Shown here piece by piece: positions 1 to 5,177 of a stretch of 5,340 nt of DNA; the first letter of the stretch is position 1, and every line of letters starts with the position of its first letter. The stretch is from positions 1-5,340 of the forward strand of contig DASQWC010000010.1 in NCBI GenBank assembly GCA_035640475.1, given 5' to 3'. The translations under genes and the position numbers were made by a program. This DNA is from DASQWC01 sp035640475 (GTDB taxonomy: Bacteria > Actinomycetota > JAICYB01). The notes under the pieces were generated by a model. That model was not told the DNA's origin. It did no database searches and was given only the letters and a program-made list of their open reading frames with translations.

Positions 1-231
1 GACTCGCCAGCGCTTGAGCTTGGACATCGGCCGCGCTTTGGCGATCCGGACGAGGTCCCCCACACGGCACGTGTTGTCTTCGTCGTGCGCGTAGAACTTG
101 CGCTGACGGCGCATCGTCTTCGCGTACAGCGCGTGCCTGGACGTCGACGTGACCTTGACGACGACGGTCTTGTCCATCTTGTTGGAGACGACCGTTCCGA
201 CACGCGTCTTCCGAGTTGCCCGTTCAGCCAT
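1..231 (-). CDS. rpsQ: 30S ribosomal protein S17 (partial, 3' end missing)
   Basis: S17 is a primary 16S rRNA-binding protein of the small-subunit body with an OB fold. The first 77 codons are present without a stop; perhaps 5-15 codons lie beyond base 1. Visible features are RVGTVVSNKMDKTVVVKV (10-27), HALYAKTMRRQRKFYAHDED (33-52), and the S17 signature region CRVGDLVRIAKARPMSKLKR (55-74), with Met where Leu, Ile or Val is usual before the Ser. The ATG at 231 is supported by GAGGAG 7 nt upstream inside rpmC. The gene overlaps rpmC by 8 nt. In S10 operons of this type, rplN normally follows. Confidence 0.96.
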   Translation of the reverse strand, partial: MAERATRKTRVGTVVSNKMDKTVVVKVTSTSRHALYAKTMRRQRKFYAHDEDNTCRVGDLVRIAKARPMSKLKRWRV

Positions 232-490
232 CGCTCGGCTCCTCGGTCGTCTCCTGTGCAGGCGCAGGCGCCGCTGCGGACACTCGCGTCGCCTCGGCCG
301 CCAAGTAGTCGCGCTCGCGCAGGATCGTGCGAATACGAGCGACGTCCCTTTTCACCTGCTGAATCCGCCGGTGATTGTCGAGCTGTCCGGTGGCGAGCTG
401 GAAGCGCAGGTTGAAGAGCTCCTCTTTCAGCTCCGTGATCTTCACGTGGAGCTCCTCCGTGTCGAGGTCGCGAGCTTCAGTGGGCTTCAT
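224..490 (-). CDS. rpmC: 50S ribosomal protein L29 with C-terminal extension
   Basis: L29 is a small helical protein at the rim of the peptide exit tunnel, next to L23. The 88-residue product has the family's helical hairpin: TEELHVKITELKEELFNLRF (residues 11-30), then the signature region VKRDVARIRTILRER (46-60). The core ends near residue 69. Residues 70-88 are an Ala/Pro then Glu-rich tail ending EEPSDG, so the protein exceeds the usual 60-70 residues. The ATG at 490 gives a canonical start (MKPTEARDL); a longer frame from TTG at 529 would encode the hairpin and is unlikely. There is no adjacent Shine-Dalgarno, and a strong hairpin stands immediately upstream. The 3' end overlaps rpsQ by 8 nt and contains its ribosome binding site. 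Confidence 0.95.
   Translation of the reverse strand: MKPTEARDLDTEELHVKITELKEELFNLRFQLATGQLDNHRRIQQVKRDVARIRTILRERDYLAAEATRVSAAAPAPAQETTEEPSDG
239..244 (-). promoter_or_regulatory. rpsQ ribosome binding site inside rpmC
   Basis: GAGGAG lies 7 nt before the rpsQ ATG and is read as Glu-Glu codons of the L29 tail. It is among the strongest Shine-Dalgarno matches in the window, and it supports both the rpsQ start and the 8-nt overlap. Confidence 0.85.
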
Positions 491-564
491 TTCACTTGGG
501 GGCGAGGCGCTCCCGCGCCTCTCCCCCAACCCCCCTCTCGGGACGACAGCTCACGGGTGCTCAT
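487..564 (-). CDS. Candidate 25-codon ORF bridging rplP and rpmC
   Basis: This short frame starts at an ATG that overlaps the rplP TGA by 4 nt (ATGA). It runs 25 codons through the spacer and ends at a TGA that overlaps the rpmC ATG by 4 nt (ATGA again). The peptide would begin MSTRELSS, be rich in Gly and Arg in the middle, and end PRPQVK. I recognise no family, domain or signal peptide. The Shine-Dalgarno is poor (GGCGAG about 10 nt upstream), so translation would depend on ribosomes finishing rplP. Its plausible role is as a relay carrying ribosomes from rplP to rpmC, rather than as a functional peptide. The middle codons are dictated by the hairpin arms, and an open frame this short in GC-rich DNA may be chance. 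Confidence 0.3.
   Translation of the reverse strand: MSTRELSSREGGWGRGAGAPRPQVK
496..529 (-). promoter_or_regulatory. Strong RNA hairpin with GGGA tetraloop just before rpmC
   Basis: In the mRNA sense the arms are TTGGGGGAGAGGCGC (529-515) and GCGCCTCGCCCCCAA (510-496), closed by the loop GGGA (514-511), which fits the GNRA tetraloop consensus. Fourteen of fifteen positions pair by Watson-Crick rules; the exception is one A-G mismatch six pairs from the base. The stem ends 5 nt upstream of the rpmC start codon. Without a U-rich tail it is not a canonical terminator. It may tune rpmC translation, protect an mRNA end or bind a protein; the structure is seen in the sequence, while the role is inferred. 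Confidence 0.75.
530..539 (-). promoter_or_regulatory. Purine-rich Shine-Dalgarno-like tract abutting the hairpin
   Basis: The mRNA reads GAGAGGGGGG directly before the first base of the hairpin stem and contains GAGG (537-534), which pairs with the anti-Shine-Dalgarno. Linearly, GAGG ends more than 40 nt before the rpmC ATG, too far to act. If the hairpin folds and is skipped over, GAGG lies 9 nt from the ATG, a normal spacing. The 13 nt immediately before the ATG contain no Shine-Dalgarno, only a C-run and GUGAA, so this tract is the best candidate in the spacer. Confidence 0.45.
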
Positions 565-983
565 GACGTCGGGATCTCGCCGCGCTGCAGGATGCGGCAG
601 TGGAGCGGAAGCTTGTGCGCTGCCAGACGAAGCGCCTCGCGCGCGACGGGTTCGGGGACTCCGGCGAGCTCGAACAGCACGCGGCCGGGACGGACGGGAG
701 TCACCCACTCTTCGGGGTTCCCCTTTCCGGAGCCCATGCGCGTCTCGGCCGGCTTCTTCGTGACCGGCCGGTCGGGGAAGACGGTGATCCAGACCTTGCC
801 GCCACGCTTGATATAGCGGGTCATCGCGATACGCGCGGCCTCGATCTGCCGGTTCGTGAGGTAGCCGTGCATCGTCGACTGCAGCCCGAACTCACCGAAG
901 TTCACGCTCGTGCCGCCTTTCGGGTGCGAGCGGATCTTCGCGCGGTGCTGCTTGCGATGCTTCGTGCGCTTCGGCATCAACAT
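561..983 (-). CDS. rplP: 50S ribosomal protein L16
   Basis: L16 is a late-assembling large-subunit protein that helps shape the A-site tRNA binding region near the peptidyl transferase centre. The 140-residue product starts MLMPKRTKHRKQHR and contains GGTSVNFGEFGLQS (23-36), TNRQIEAARIAMTRYIKRGG (43-62), KVWITVFPDRPVTKKP (63-78) and the L16 signature RMGSGKGNPEEWVTPVRPGR (82-101). Arg82 matches the E. coli Arg81 that some bacteria hydroxylate. The ATG at 983 is preferred over the second ATG at 977 because the MLMPKR start is typical of the family; GGGGGA lies upstream across the rpsC stop. The C-terminal segment reads KLPLHCRIL, where many homologues have a KLPIKT-type sequence. The next gene, rpmC, begins 70 nt after the stop, unlike every other junction here. 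Confidence 0.97.
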   Translation of the reverse strand: MLMPKRTKHRKQHRAKIRSHPKGGTSVNFGEFGLQSTMHGYLTNRQIEAARIAMTRYIKRGGKVWITVFPDRPVTKKPAETRMGSGKGNPEEWVTPVRPGRVLFELAGVPEPVAREALRLAAHKLPLHCRILQRGEIPTS

Positions 984-986
984 CGG

Positions 987-1781
987 CTATTCCCCCGCTG
1001 ATCCCGAGTCGGCCGCCGGCTGTTCGGCCGGAGCGGCTTCGGCAGACGCGGCTTCGGGCGCCGCGCCCTCTTCGGCGGGTCCGGCACGGCGGCGAGCGCG
1101 GCGGCGGACGCGCTCCTGCGCGGCCTTCCGGATGCGCTCTTCCTCGCGCGTCGGCAGGATCTCGCCCTTGTAGATCCACACCTTGCAGCCGATCCGGCCG
1201 TACTTGGTCTTCGACTCGTAGAACCCGTAGTCGATGTCCGCGCGCAGGGTCGTCAACGGCACTCGTCCCTCTCGGTACGACTCCGTACGTGCCATCTCGG
1301 CGCCCGCGAGCCGTCCGGAACACTGGACCTTGATGCCTTTGGCGCCGGCGCGCATTGCCTCCTGCACCGACCGCCGCATCGCGCGCCGGAAGGAGATACG
1401 TCCGGCGATCTGCTCGGCGATCGCCTGCGCGAGAAGCGGCGCCTCGAGCTGCGGCTGCTGCACCTCGAGCGCGTCGACGCGAACTTCGCTCGTGCCGGTC
1501 ATCTTCTGGATCTGCTGCTTGAGGTGCTCGACCTCTGCACCACGGCGGCCGATCACGATGCCCGGCCGCGCCGTATGGATGTCGACACGCACCCGGTCGC
1601 GCGTTCGCTCGATATCGACGCGCGAGATCATGCCGTGCGGCAGCTCCTTGCGGATGTAGTCGCGGATCCCGATGTCCTCGTGGATGTACTTGCGGTATTG
1701 CTCGCCCTCGGCGAACCACTTCGCCTTCCAGTCGGTGGTGACGCCGAGGCGGAATCCGTAGGGATTGATCTTCTGGCCCAT
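987..1781 (-). CDS. rpsC: 30S ribosomal protein S3 with Ala/Glu/Pro-rich C-terminal tail
   Basis: S3 lies at the mRNA entry channel of the small subunit head and contributes to mRNA unwinding. The 264-residue product starts MGQKINPYGFRLGVT. It has a type II KH RNA-binding domain with the GxxG loop GRRG (residues 78-81) inside ARPGIVIGRRGAEVEHL. The C-terminal S3 domain follows, with GAKGIKVQCSGRLAGAEMAR (146-165), GRVPLTTLRADIDYG (172-186) and KYGRIGCKVWIYKGE (193-207). After a basic helix (about 213-233), residues 235-264 form a low-complexity Ala/Glu/Pro tail, so the protein is about 30 residues longer than E. coli S3 (233); such tails are common in Actinobacteria. GAGGGG lies 8 nt before the ATG, and the rplP start is 3 nt after the stop. 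Confidence 0.97.
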   Translation of the reverse strand: MGQKINPYGFRLGVTTDWKAKWFAEGEQYRKYIHEDIGIRDYIRKELPHGMISRVDIERTRDRVRVDIHTARPGIVIGRRGAEVEHLKQQIQKMTGTSEVRVDALEVQQPQLEAPLLAQAIAEQIAGRISFRRAMRRSVQEAMRAGAKGIKVQCSGRLAGAEMARTESYREGRVPLTTLRADIDYGFYESKTKYGRIGCKVWIYKGEILPTREEERIRKAAQERVRRRARRRAGPAEEGAAPEAASAEAAPAEQPAADSGSAGE

Positions 1782-2155
1782 TACGGTCGCCCCTCGAGGT
1801 CTTTGGCGCGGACGGTCACCGTCACGTGAGATGTCCGCTTGCGAATCTTGTTGGCGCGCCCGTATGCGCGAGGCATCCAACGCTTGATGACGATGCCTTC
1901 GTCGACGAAGGCGCGGTGAACGTACAGACGGTCCTCGGGCAGGTCGAAGTTGTGCGTCGCGTTCGCGACGGCCGACTCGAGGACCTTCGATACGACGTGG
2001 GACGCCTTGAGCGGCGTGAACGCGAGCAGCCGGCGCGCCTCCAGCAGCTGCTTGCCCCTGATGAGGTCGGCCGCACGGCGTGCCTTGATCGGCGAGATCC
2101 GCAGCCATTTGGCTACGGCTCGTCCCTCTCTGTAGTTCTGTTCCGTCTTCGCCAC
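1781..2155 (-). CDS. rplV: 50S ribosomal protein L22
   Basis: L22 is an early-assembly protein whose beta-hairpin lines the peptide exit tunnel opposite L4. The predicted 124-residue product has RISPIKARRAADLIRGK (residues 19-35), VSKVLESAVANATHN (55-69) and the tunnel hairpin region FVDEGIVIKRWMPRAYGRAN (83-102), followed by KIRKRTSHVTV. It is a little longer than E. coli L22 (110) because of extra residues at both ends. No ATG fits: the start is a GTG 2 nt after the rpsS stop, preceded at 7 nt by AGGTGA, an exact match to the anti-Shine-Dalgarno complement. An upstream start would lie deep inside rpsS and is unlikely. The TAA stop shares one base with the rpsC ATG. Confidence 0.96.
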   Translation of the reverse strand: MAKTEQNYREGRAVAKWLRISPIKARRAADLIRGKQLLEARRLLAFTPLKASHVVSKVLESAVANATHNFDLPEDRLYVHRAFVDEGIVIKRWMPRAYGRANKIRKRTSHVTVTVRAKDLEGRP

Positions 2156-2157
2156 CG

Positions 2158-2439
2158 CTATCTCACCTTCGATGCGCGCTCGGACGACCCGTGACGGCGG
2201 TACGTCCGCGTCACTGCGAACTCGCCGAGCTTGTGTCCGACCTGTGCCTCGGTGATGAACACCGGCACGTGCTTGCGGCCGTCGTGAACGGCGATCGTGT
2301 GGCCGACCATGTCCGGCGTGACCGTCGAGCGCCTCGACCACGTGCGGATAACCCGGCGCTCTCCGCGCGAGTTCATCTGCTCCACCTTCTTCTTGAGGTG
2401 CTCGTCCACGAACGCGCCCTTCTTCAGTGATCTGGGCAT
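2158..2439 (-). CDS. rpsS: 30S ribosomal protein S19
   Basis: S19 sits in the head of the small subunit in complex with S13, near the A-site tRNA and the subunit bridges. The 93-residue product is standard in length. It begins MPRSLKKGAFVDEHLKKKV (residues 1-19), contains TPDMVGHTIAVHDGRKHVPV, and carries the S19 signature GHKLGEFAVTRTYRRHG towards the C terminus. The ATG at 2439 is chosen over the longer open frame upstream because it gives the canonical MPRSLKKG start and lies 2 nt after the rplB stop. The Shine-Dalgarno is weak (GGAAGAAG inside the end of rplB). The last codons contain the AGGTGA that serves rplV. Confidence 0.97.
   Translation of the reverse strand: MPRSLKKGAFVDEHLKKKVEQMNSRGERRVIRTWSRRSTVTPDMVGHTIAVHDGRKHVPVFITEAQVGHKLGEFAVTRTYRRHGSSERASKVR
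2163..2168 (-). promoter_or_regulatory. rplV ribosome binding site that decides the GTG start
   Basis: AGGTGA, complementary to the 16S tail, lies 7 nt before the GTG at 2155 and within the last codons of rpsS. There is no ATG in the correct frame nearby, so this site is the main evidence for the rplV start. Confidence 0.75.
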
Positions 2440-2441
2440 GC

Positions 2442-3275
2442 CTAACGCTTCTTCCGCTTCTCGCGTCTGCGCACGATGAACTTGCTCGACGTCTTCCGCT
2501 TGCTCCGTGTGCGCCGTTCGACCTTGCCCCACGGGCTCGAGGCCGGACGGCCACCGGACGCCTTGCCCTCGCCGCCGCCGAGCGGGTGGTCGACCGGGTT
2601 CATGGCCACGCCGCGCACTTTCGGACGCCGGCCCTTCCAGCGGTTCCGGCCGGCTTTGCCGGCCGAGATCAGCTCGTGCTCCGTGTTGCCGACCTGTCCG
2701 ACGGTTGCCTTGCAGCGGATATTGACGAGGCGGATCTCGCCGGACGGCATTCGCAGGTTCGCGTAACCCTTCTCCTTCGCCATCAGCTGGACGGCAGTCC
2801 CCGCCGATCGTGCGATGCGGCCGCCTTGGCCCGGCACGAGCTCCACGTTGTGGACGACCGTTCCGTCCGGAATGTTGGAGAGCGGCAGCGCGTTGCCCGG
2901 ACGGATCTCCACTTTGGGACCCGAGGCGACCGTGTCGCCGGCCTTCAAGCCGTTCGGAGCGAGGATGTAGCGCTTCTCGCCGTCGCGGTACGCGAGCAGC
3001 GCAATGCGCGACGACCGGTTCGGGTCGTACTCGATTGCCTGCACCTTCGCCGGGATGCCGTCCTTGTCGCGGCGGAAGTCGATGAGCCGGTAATGGCGGC
3101 GGTGCCCGCCGCCTCGCCGGCGCGACGTGATGCGGCCGTGTACGTTGCGTCCGCTCGTTCGCCGCTTGGCGACCGTGAGACCTTTCTCGGGCCGCTTCTT
3201 GCTGATCTCATCGAAGGACGCGACCGTCTGGAACCGGCGTCCTGCTGAGGTCGGCTTGCGCTGTCGAATCGGCAT
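2442..3275 (-). CDS. rplB: 50S ribosomal protein L2
   Basis: L2 is one of the most conserved large-subunit proteins, needed for subunit association and for the function of the peptidyl transferase region. The 277-residue product matches the usual length (about 273-280). Visible blocks are MPIRQRKPTSAGRRF (1-15), GRITSRRRGGGHRRHYRLID (47-66), IEYDPNRSSRIALL (81-94), RYILAPNGLKAGD (102-114), GTVVHNVELVPGQGG (138-152), ARSAGTAVQLMAKE (155-168) and AMNPVDHPLGGGEGK (224-238), ending in a basic tail IVRRREKRKKR. The familiar block usually reads DHPHGGGEG; the second His is Leu232 here, while His230 is kept. The ATG overlaps the rplW TGA by one base and has GAGGG 6 nt upstream. The rpsS start follows 2 nt after the stop. 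Confidence 0.98.
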   Translation of the reverse strand: MPIRQRKPTSAGRRFQTVASFDEISKKRPEKGLTVAKRRTSGRNVHGRITSRRRGGGHRRHYRLIDFRRDKDGIPAKVQAIEYDPNRSSRIALLAYRDGEKRYILAPNGLKAGDTVASGPKVEIRPGNALPLSNIPDGTVVHNVELVPGQGGRIARSAGTAVQLMAKEKGYANLRMPSGEIRLVNIRCKATVGQVGNTEHELISAGKAGRNRWKGRRPKVRGVAMNPVDHPLGGGEGKASGGRPASSPWGKVERRTRSKRKTSSKFIVRRREKRKKR

Positions 3276-3565
3276 CAGGCGCCCTCGAAGATCGCGATCT
3301 TCTCGCCCTCGTGCAGGGTGACGATGGCACGACGAACGTCCGGACGGCTGCCGCGCACGAGGTGGCGGCGGACTTGCTTTCCACGGCGGCGCAACGTGTT
3401 CACGCTCTCGACCTTTACGCCCCAGATCTGTTCGACCGCGCGGCGGATGTCCGGCTTCGTCGCCCTCGGAGCAACGAGGAACGTGTACTTGCCCTTCTCG
3501 GCCTCCGCATAGGTCTTCTCTGAGACGACGGGGGCAATGATGATGTCGCGGGCGTCGGGGCTCAT
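3275..3565 (-). CDS. rplW: 50S ribosomal protein L23
   Basis: L23 binds 23S rRNA beside the exit of the peptide tunnel, where it is the docking site for trigger factor and the signal recognition particle. The 96-residue product has the family's N-terminal IIIAPVVSEKTY (residues 8-19), with SEK including Glu16, the counterpart of the E. coli Glu18 chaperone-contact residue. It continues with YTFLVAPRATKPDIRRAVEQ (27-46) and the IWGVKVESVNTL strand. A basic stretch, RRRGKQVRRHLVRG (59-72), is the rRNA-binding loop. The ATG shares an ATGA overlap with the rplD stop, and GGAG lies 7 nt upstream inside rplD. The TGA stop shares one base with the rplB ATG. Length and motifs are normal for bacteria. 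Confidence 0.97.
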   Translation of the reverse strand: MSPDARDIIIAPVVSEKTYAEAEKGKYTFLVAPRATKPDIRRAVEQIWGVKVESVNTLRRRGKQVRRHLVRGSRPDVRRAIVTLHEGEKIAIFEGA

Positions 3566-4194
3566 CGGCTCACTCCGCTCAGCCGCGTTTGCAGCGCTTC
3601 GAGCGCACCGCGGCTGAAGATGAGGTGGTCGGCGTTCATGATGTCGTACACGTTGAGCTGGTCCTCGGCGATGACGTGGACCTGGGGGAGATTCCGGAAC
3701 GAGTACGCGACGTTCTCCTCGCCCTCGACCAGGACGATCAGCGCCTTCCCCTCGACGTTCCAGGCCTTGAGCGCAGCAATTGCCGTCTTCGTCTTCGGCT
3801 TGTCGAAAGAGAAGCCGTCCACGACGAGGAGCTTCTCCTCGCGCGCGCGTGTGGATAGGGCCGACCGCAGGGCGACCGCCTTCATCTTCTTCGGGACCGA
3901 TACGGAGTAGTCCCGCGGCTTCGGACCGAACGCCGCCCCGCCGCCCTTCCACTGCGGCTCGCGAATGGAGCCGTGCCGCGCTCGGCCGGTTCCCTTCTGA
4001 CGCCAGGGCTTCGCCCCGCCGCCGCGGACCTCGCCGCGCGTCTTCGTCGAGTGCGTACCGGCACGCGCGGCCGCGAGCTGCGCGACGACGATCTGGTGCA
4101 TCAGCGGCACGTTGACCTTCGCGCCGAAGATCGAGTCGTCCAATGCGAACTCGCCCGAGCGCTCGCCCGACGGCGTCAGTACGTTGACGTTCAC
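3562..4194 (-). CDS. rplD: 50S ribosomal protein L4
   Basis: L4 is an early-assembly large-subunit protein whose loop lines the constriction of the peptide exit tunnel. The 210-residue product has the conserved tunnel loop at about residues 51-86: KTRGEVRGGGAKPWRQKGTG followed by RARHGSIREP and QWKGGG. Lys62 corresponds to the E. coli Lys63 region where macrolide-resistance changes occur, and it is wild type. The globular domain follows, with PKKMKAVALRSALS (101-114) and LLVVDGF. The start is GTG within a GTGA overlap with the rplC stop, supported by GGAGG 5 nt upstream. In E. coli L4 represses its own operon through the S10 leader; no such leader lies between tuf and rpsJ here. The stop overlaps the rplW start by 4 nt (ATGA). 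Confidence 0.97.
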   Translation of the reverse strand: MNVNVLTPSGERSGEFALDDSIFGAKVNVPLMHQIVVAQLAAARAGTHSTKTRGEVRGGGAKPWRQKGTGRARHGSIREPQWKGGGAAFGPKPRDYSVSVPKKMKAVALRSALSTRAREEKLLVVDGFSFDKPKTKTAIAALKAWNVEGKALIVLVEGEENVAYSFRNLPQVHVIAEDQLNVYDIMNADHLIFSRGALEALQTRLSGVSR

Positions 4195-4838
4195 GACGTC
4201 CTCCGGACGGCAGAACGAATCACAACCAGCCCGCCGTTCGGGCCGGGCACTGCGCCTTTGACGAGGATGAGATTGCGCTCGGGATCCACACGCACGACCT
4301 CGAGATTCAGAACCGTCACTCGCTCATGGCCGAGCCGGCCGGCCATCTTCTGACCCTTGAAGACGTGGTGCGGTGTCGTTCCGGCGCCGATCGAGCCGGG
4401 GGTGCGGTGCTTGCGCTCGGTGCCGTGGGAACCCGGGGCGCCGTGGAACCCGTGGCGCTTCATGACGCCGGCGAAGCCTTTGCCCTTCGACGTCCCGACG
4501 ACATCGGCGCGCTCGCCGGCCTCGAAGACGTCCGCCTTGATCTCCTGCCCGACCTGGAACTGGCTCGCGTCGGCGATGCGAAGCTCGACGAGGTGCCGGT
4601 GTGGACCGACGCCGGTCTTCTTGACGTGACCGAGCTGCGGCTTCGTGAGCTTCGTCTCCTTGACCTCCTCGAAGGCAAGCTGGACGGCCGAGTAGCCGTC
4701 GCGCTCGGGCGTGCGCACGTGAGCCACCTTGCACGGGCCTGCTTCGATGGCGGTGACCGGGATGGCCCGTGCCGACTCGTCGAATACCTGAGTCATTCCG
4801 AGCTTCCGGCCGAGAATTCCCTTCGTTACGACAGCCAT
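4191..4838 (-). CDS. rplC: 50S ribosomal protein L3
   Basis: L3 is an early-assembly 23S rRNA-binding protein whose extended loop reaches toward the peptidyl transferase centre. The 215-residue product opens with GILGRKLGMTQVF (residues 7-19). It carries the L3 signature FAGVMKRHGFHGAPGSHG (122-139), then HRTPGSIGAGTTPHHVFKG (144-162) and QKMAGRLG (163-170). The length fits the family (about 205-220). In Escherichia coli the loop has a Gln (Q150) methylated by PrmB; here the equivalent position appears to be Ala152, so that modification is not expected. The ATG at 4838 is 4 nt after the rpsJ stop, with GGTGA at 4847-4843 as a closely spaced Shine-Dalgarno. The 3' end overlaps rplD by 4 nt. 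Confidence 0.97.
   Translation of the reverse strand: MAVVTKGILGRKLGMTQVFDESARAIPVTAIEAGPCKVAHVRTPERDGYSAVQLAFEEVKETKLTKPQLGHVKKTGVGPHRHLVELRIADASQFQVGQEIKADVFEAGERADVVGTSKGKGFAGVMKRHGFHGAPGSHGTERKHRTPGSIGAGTTPHHVFKGQKMAGRLGHERVTVLNLEVVRVDPERNLILVKGAVPGPNGGLVVIRSAVRRTS
4200..4204 (-). promoter_or_regulatory. rplD ribosome binding site that decides the GTG start
   Basis: A perfect GGAGG lies 5 nt before the rplD GTG and within the codons for the last Arg-Arg of L3. It fixes the GTG start in the GTGA overlap. Confidence 0.85.
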
Positions 4839-4842
4839 CACG

Positions 4843-5175
4843 TCACCGGCCGACGCCCGGAAGCTTGATCTCGATGTCGACTCCGGCGGGAAGCTCCAGA
4901 CGCGTGAGGTCTTCGATCGTGCGCGGAGTCGGATCGACAACGTCGATCAGACGGCGGTGCGTGCGCATCTCGAAGTGCTCACGCGAGTCCTTGTCCTTGT
5001 GTGGCGAGCGGATGACGCAGAAGATATTGCGCTTGGTCGGCAGCGGAACCGGACCGGACACCTTGGCCCCCGAGCGAAGAACGGTGTCGACGATGCGCTT
5101 CGCCGAAAGGTCGACGACCTCATGGTCGAACGCCTTCAGCTTGATCCTGATGCGCATCGTCGCGGTCGTTGCCAT
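4843..5175 (-). CDS. rpsJ: 30S ribosomal protein S10
   Basis: S10 is a 3'-domain protein of the small subunit head; in many bacteria it also pairs with NusB in transcription antitermination (family knowledge). The 110-residue product carries IRIKLKAFDHEVVD near the N terminus, then VSGPVPLPTKRNIFCVIRSP (residues 39-58) and HKDKDSREHFEMRTHRRLID (59-78), the diagnostic S10 core. The usual length is 102-105 residues. The ATG at 5175 follows the tuf stop by 2 nt; a second in-frame ATG at 5157 would give 104 residues, closer to the norm. Neither has a convincing Shine-Dalgarno site, so coupling to tuf translation seems likely. The stop is 4 nt before rplC. Identity is certain; the exact start is not. 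Confidence 0.97.
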   Translation of the reverse strand: MATTATMRIRIKLKAFDHEVVDLSAKRIVDTVLRSGAKVSGPVPLPTKRNIFCVIRSPHKDKDSREHFEMRTHRRLIDVVDPTPRTIEDLTRLELPAGVDIEIKLPGVGR

Positions 5176-5177
5176 GG

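Larger units (their letters stand above)
491..560 (-). other. 70-nt rplP-rpmC spacer, the only sizeable gap in the operon
   Basis: All ten other junctions in the window overlap by 1-8 nt or are 2-4 nt apart, so a 70-nt gap stands out. On the transcribed strand the spacer reads as an ordinary 20-nt lead-in after the rplP stop, a G-rich tract with runs of six and five G, a long hairpin, and five bases before the rpmC ATG. No U-tract follows the hairpin, so it is not an intrinsic terminator, and I see no -10/-35 promoter pair in it. The base composition is more G-skewed on the RNA strand than the flanking coding regions. Confidence 0.85.

Noticed and set aside
496..529. The spacer hairpin as an intrinsic terminator
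   Set aside because: No U-tract follows it on either strand, and rpmC and rpsQ continue directly downstream in the same transcription unit.
491..529. A longer L29 starting at TTG 529 (13 extra residues)
   Set aside because: The extra residues are encoded by the hairpin arms, the purine tract would have no spacing to the TTG, and MKPTEARDL at 490 matches the normal L29 N terminus.
518..535. A G-quadruplex in the G-rich spacer RNA
   Set aside because: There are only three runs of three or more G at suitable spacing, and the competing hairpin uses the same bases, so a stable quadruplex is not well supported.
149..763. A 204-codon plus-strand open frame across rpsQ, rpmC, the spacer and rplP
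   Set aside because: It is antisense to three certain genes, rich in Arg/Ser/Ala as expected of shadow frames, and has no family resemblance.
2647..2665. A perfect 8-bp inverted repeat with a TTT loop (CGGCCGGC/GCCGGCCG)
   Set aside because: It sits inside rplB and encodes the conserved AGKAGR segment of L2; the repeat follows from the protein sequence and codon bias, with no sign of a regulatory role.
2427..3248. A 273-codon open frame on the plus strand opposite rplB
   Set aside because: It lies entirely antisense to L2 and the end of that operon section, has no recognisable domain, and is explained by GC-rich codon use that keeps the opposite strand open.
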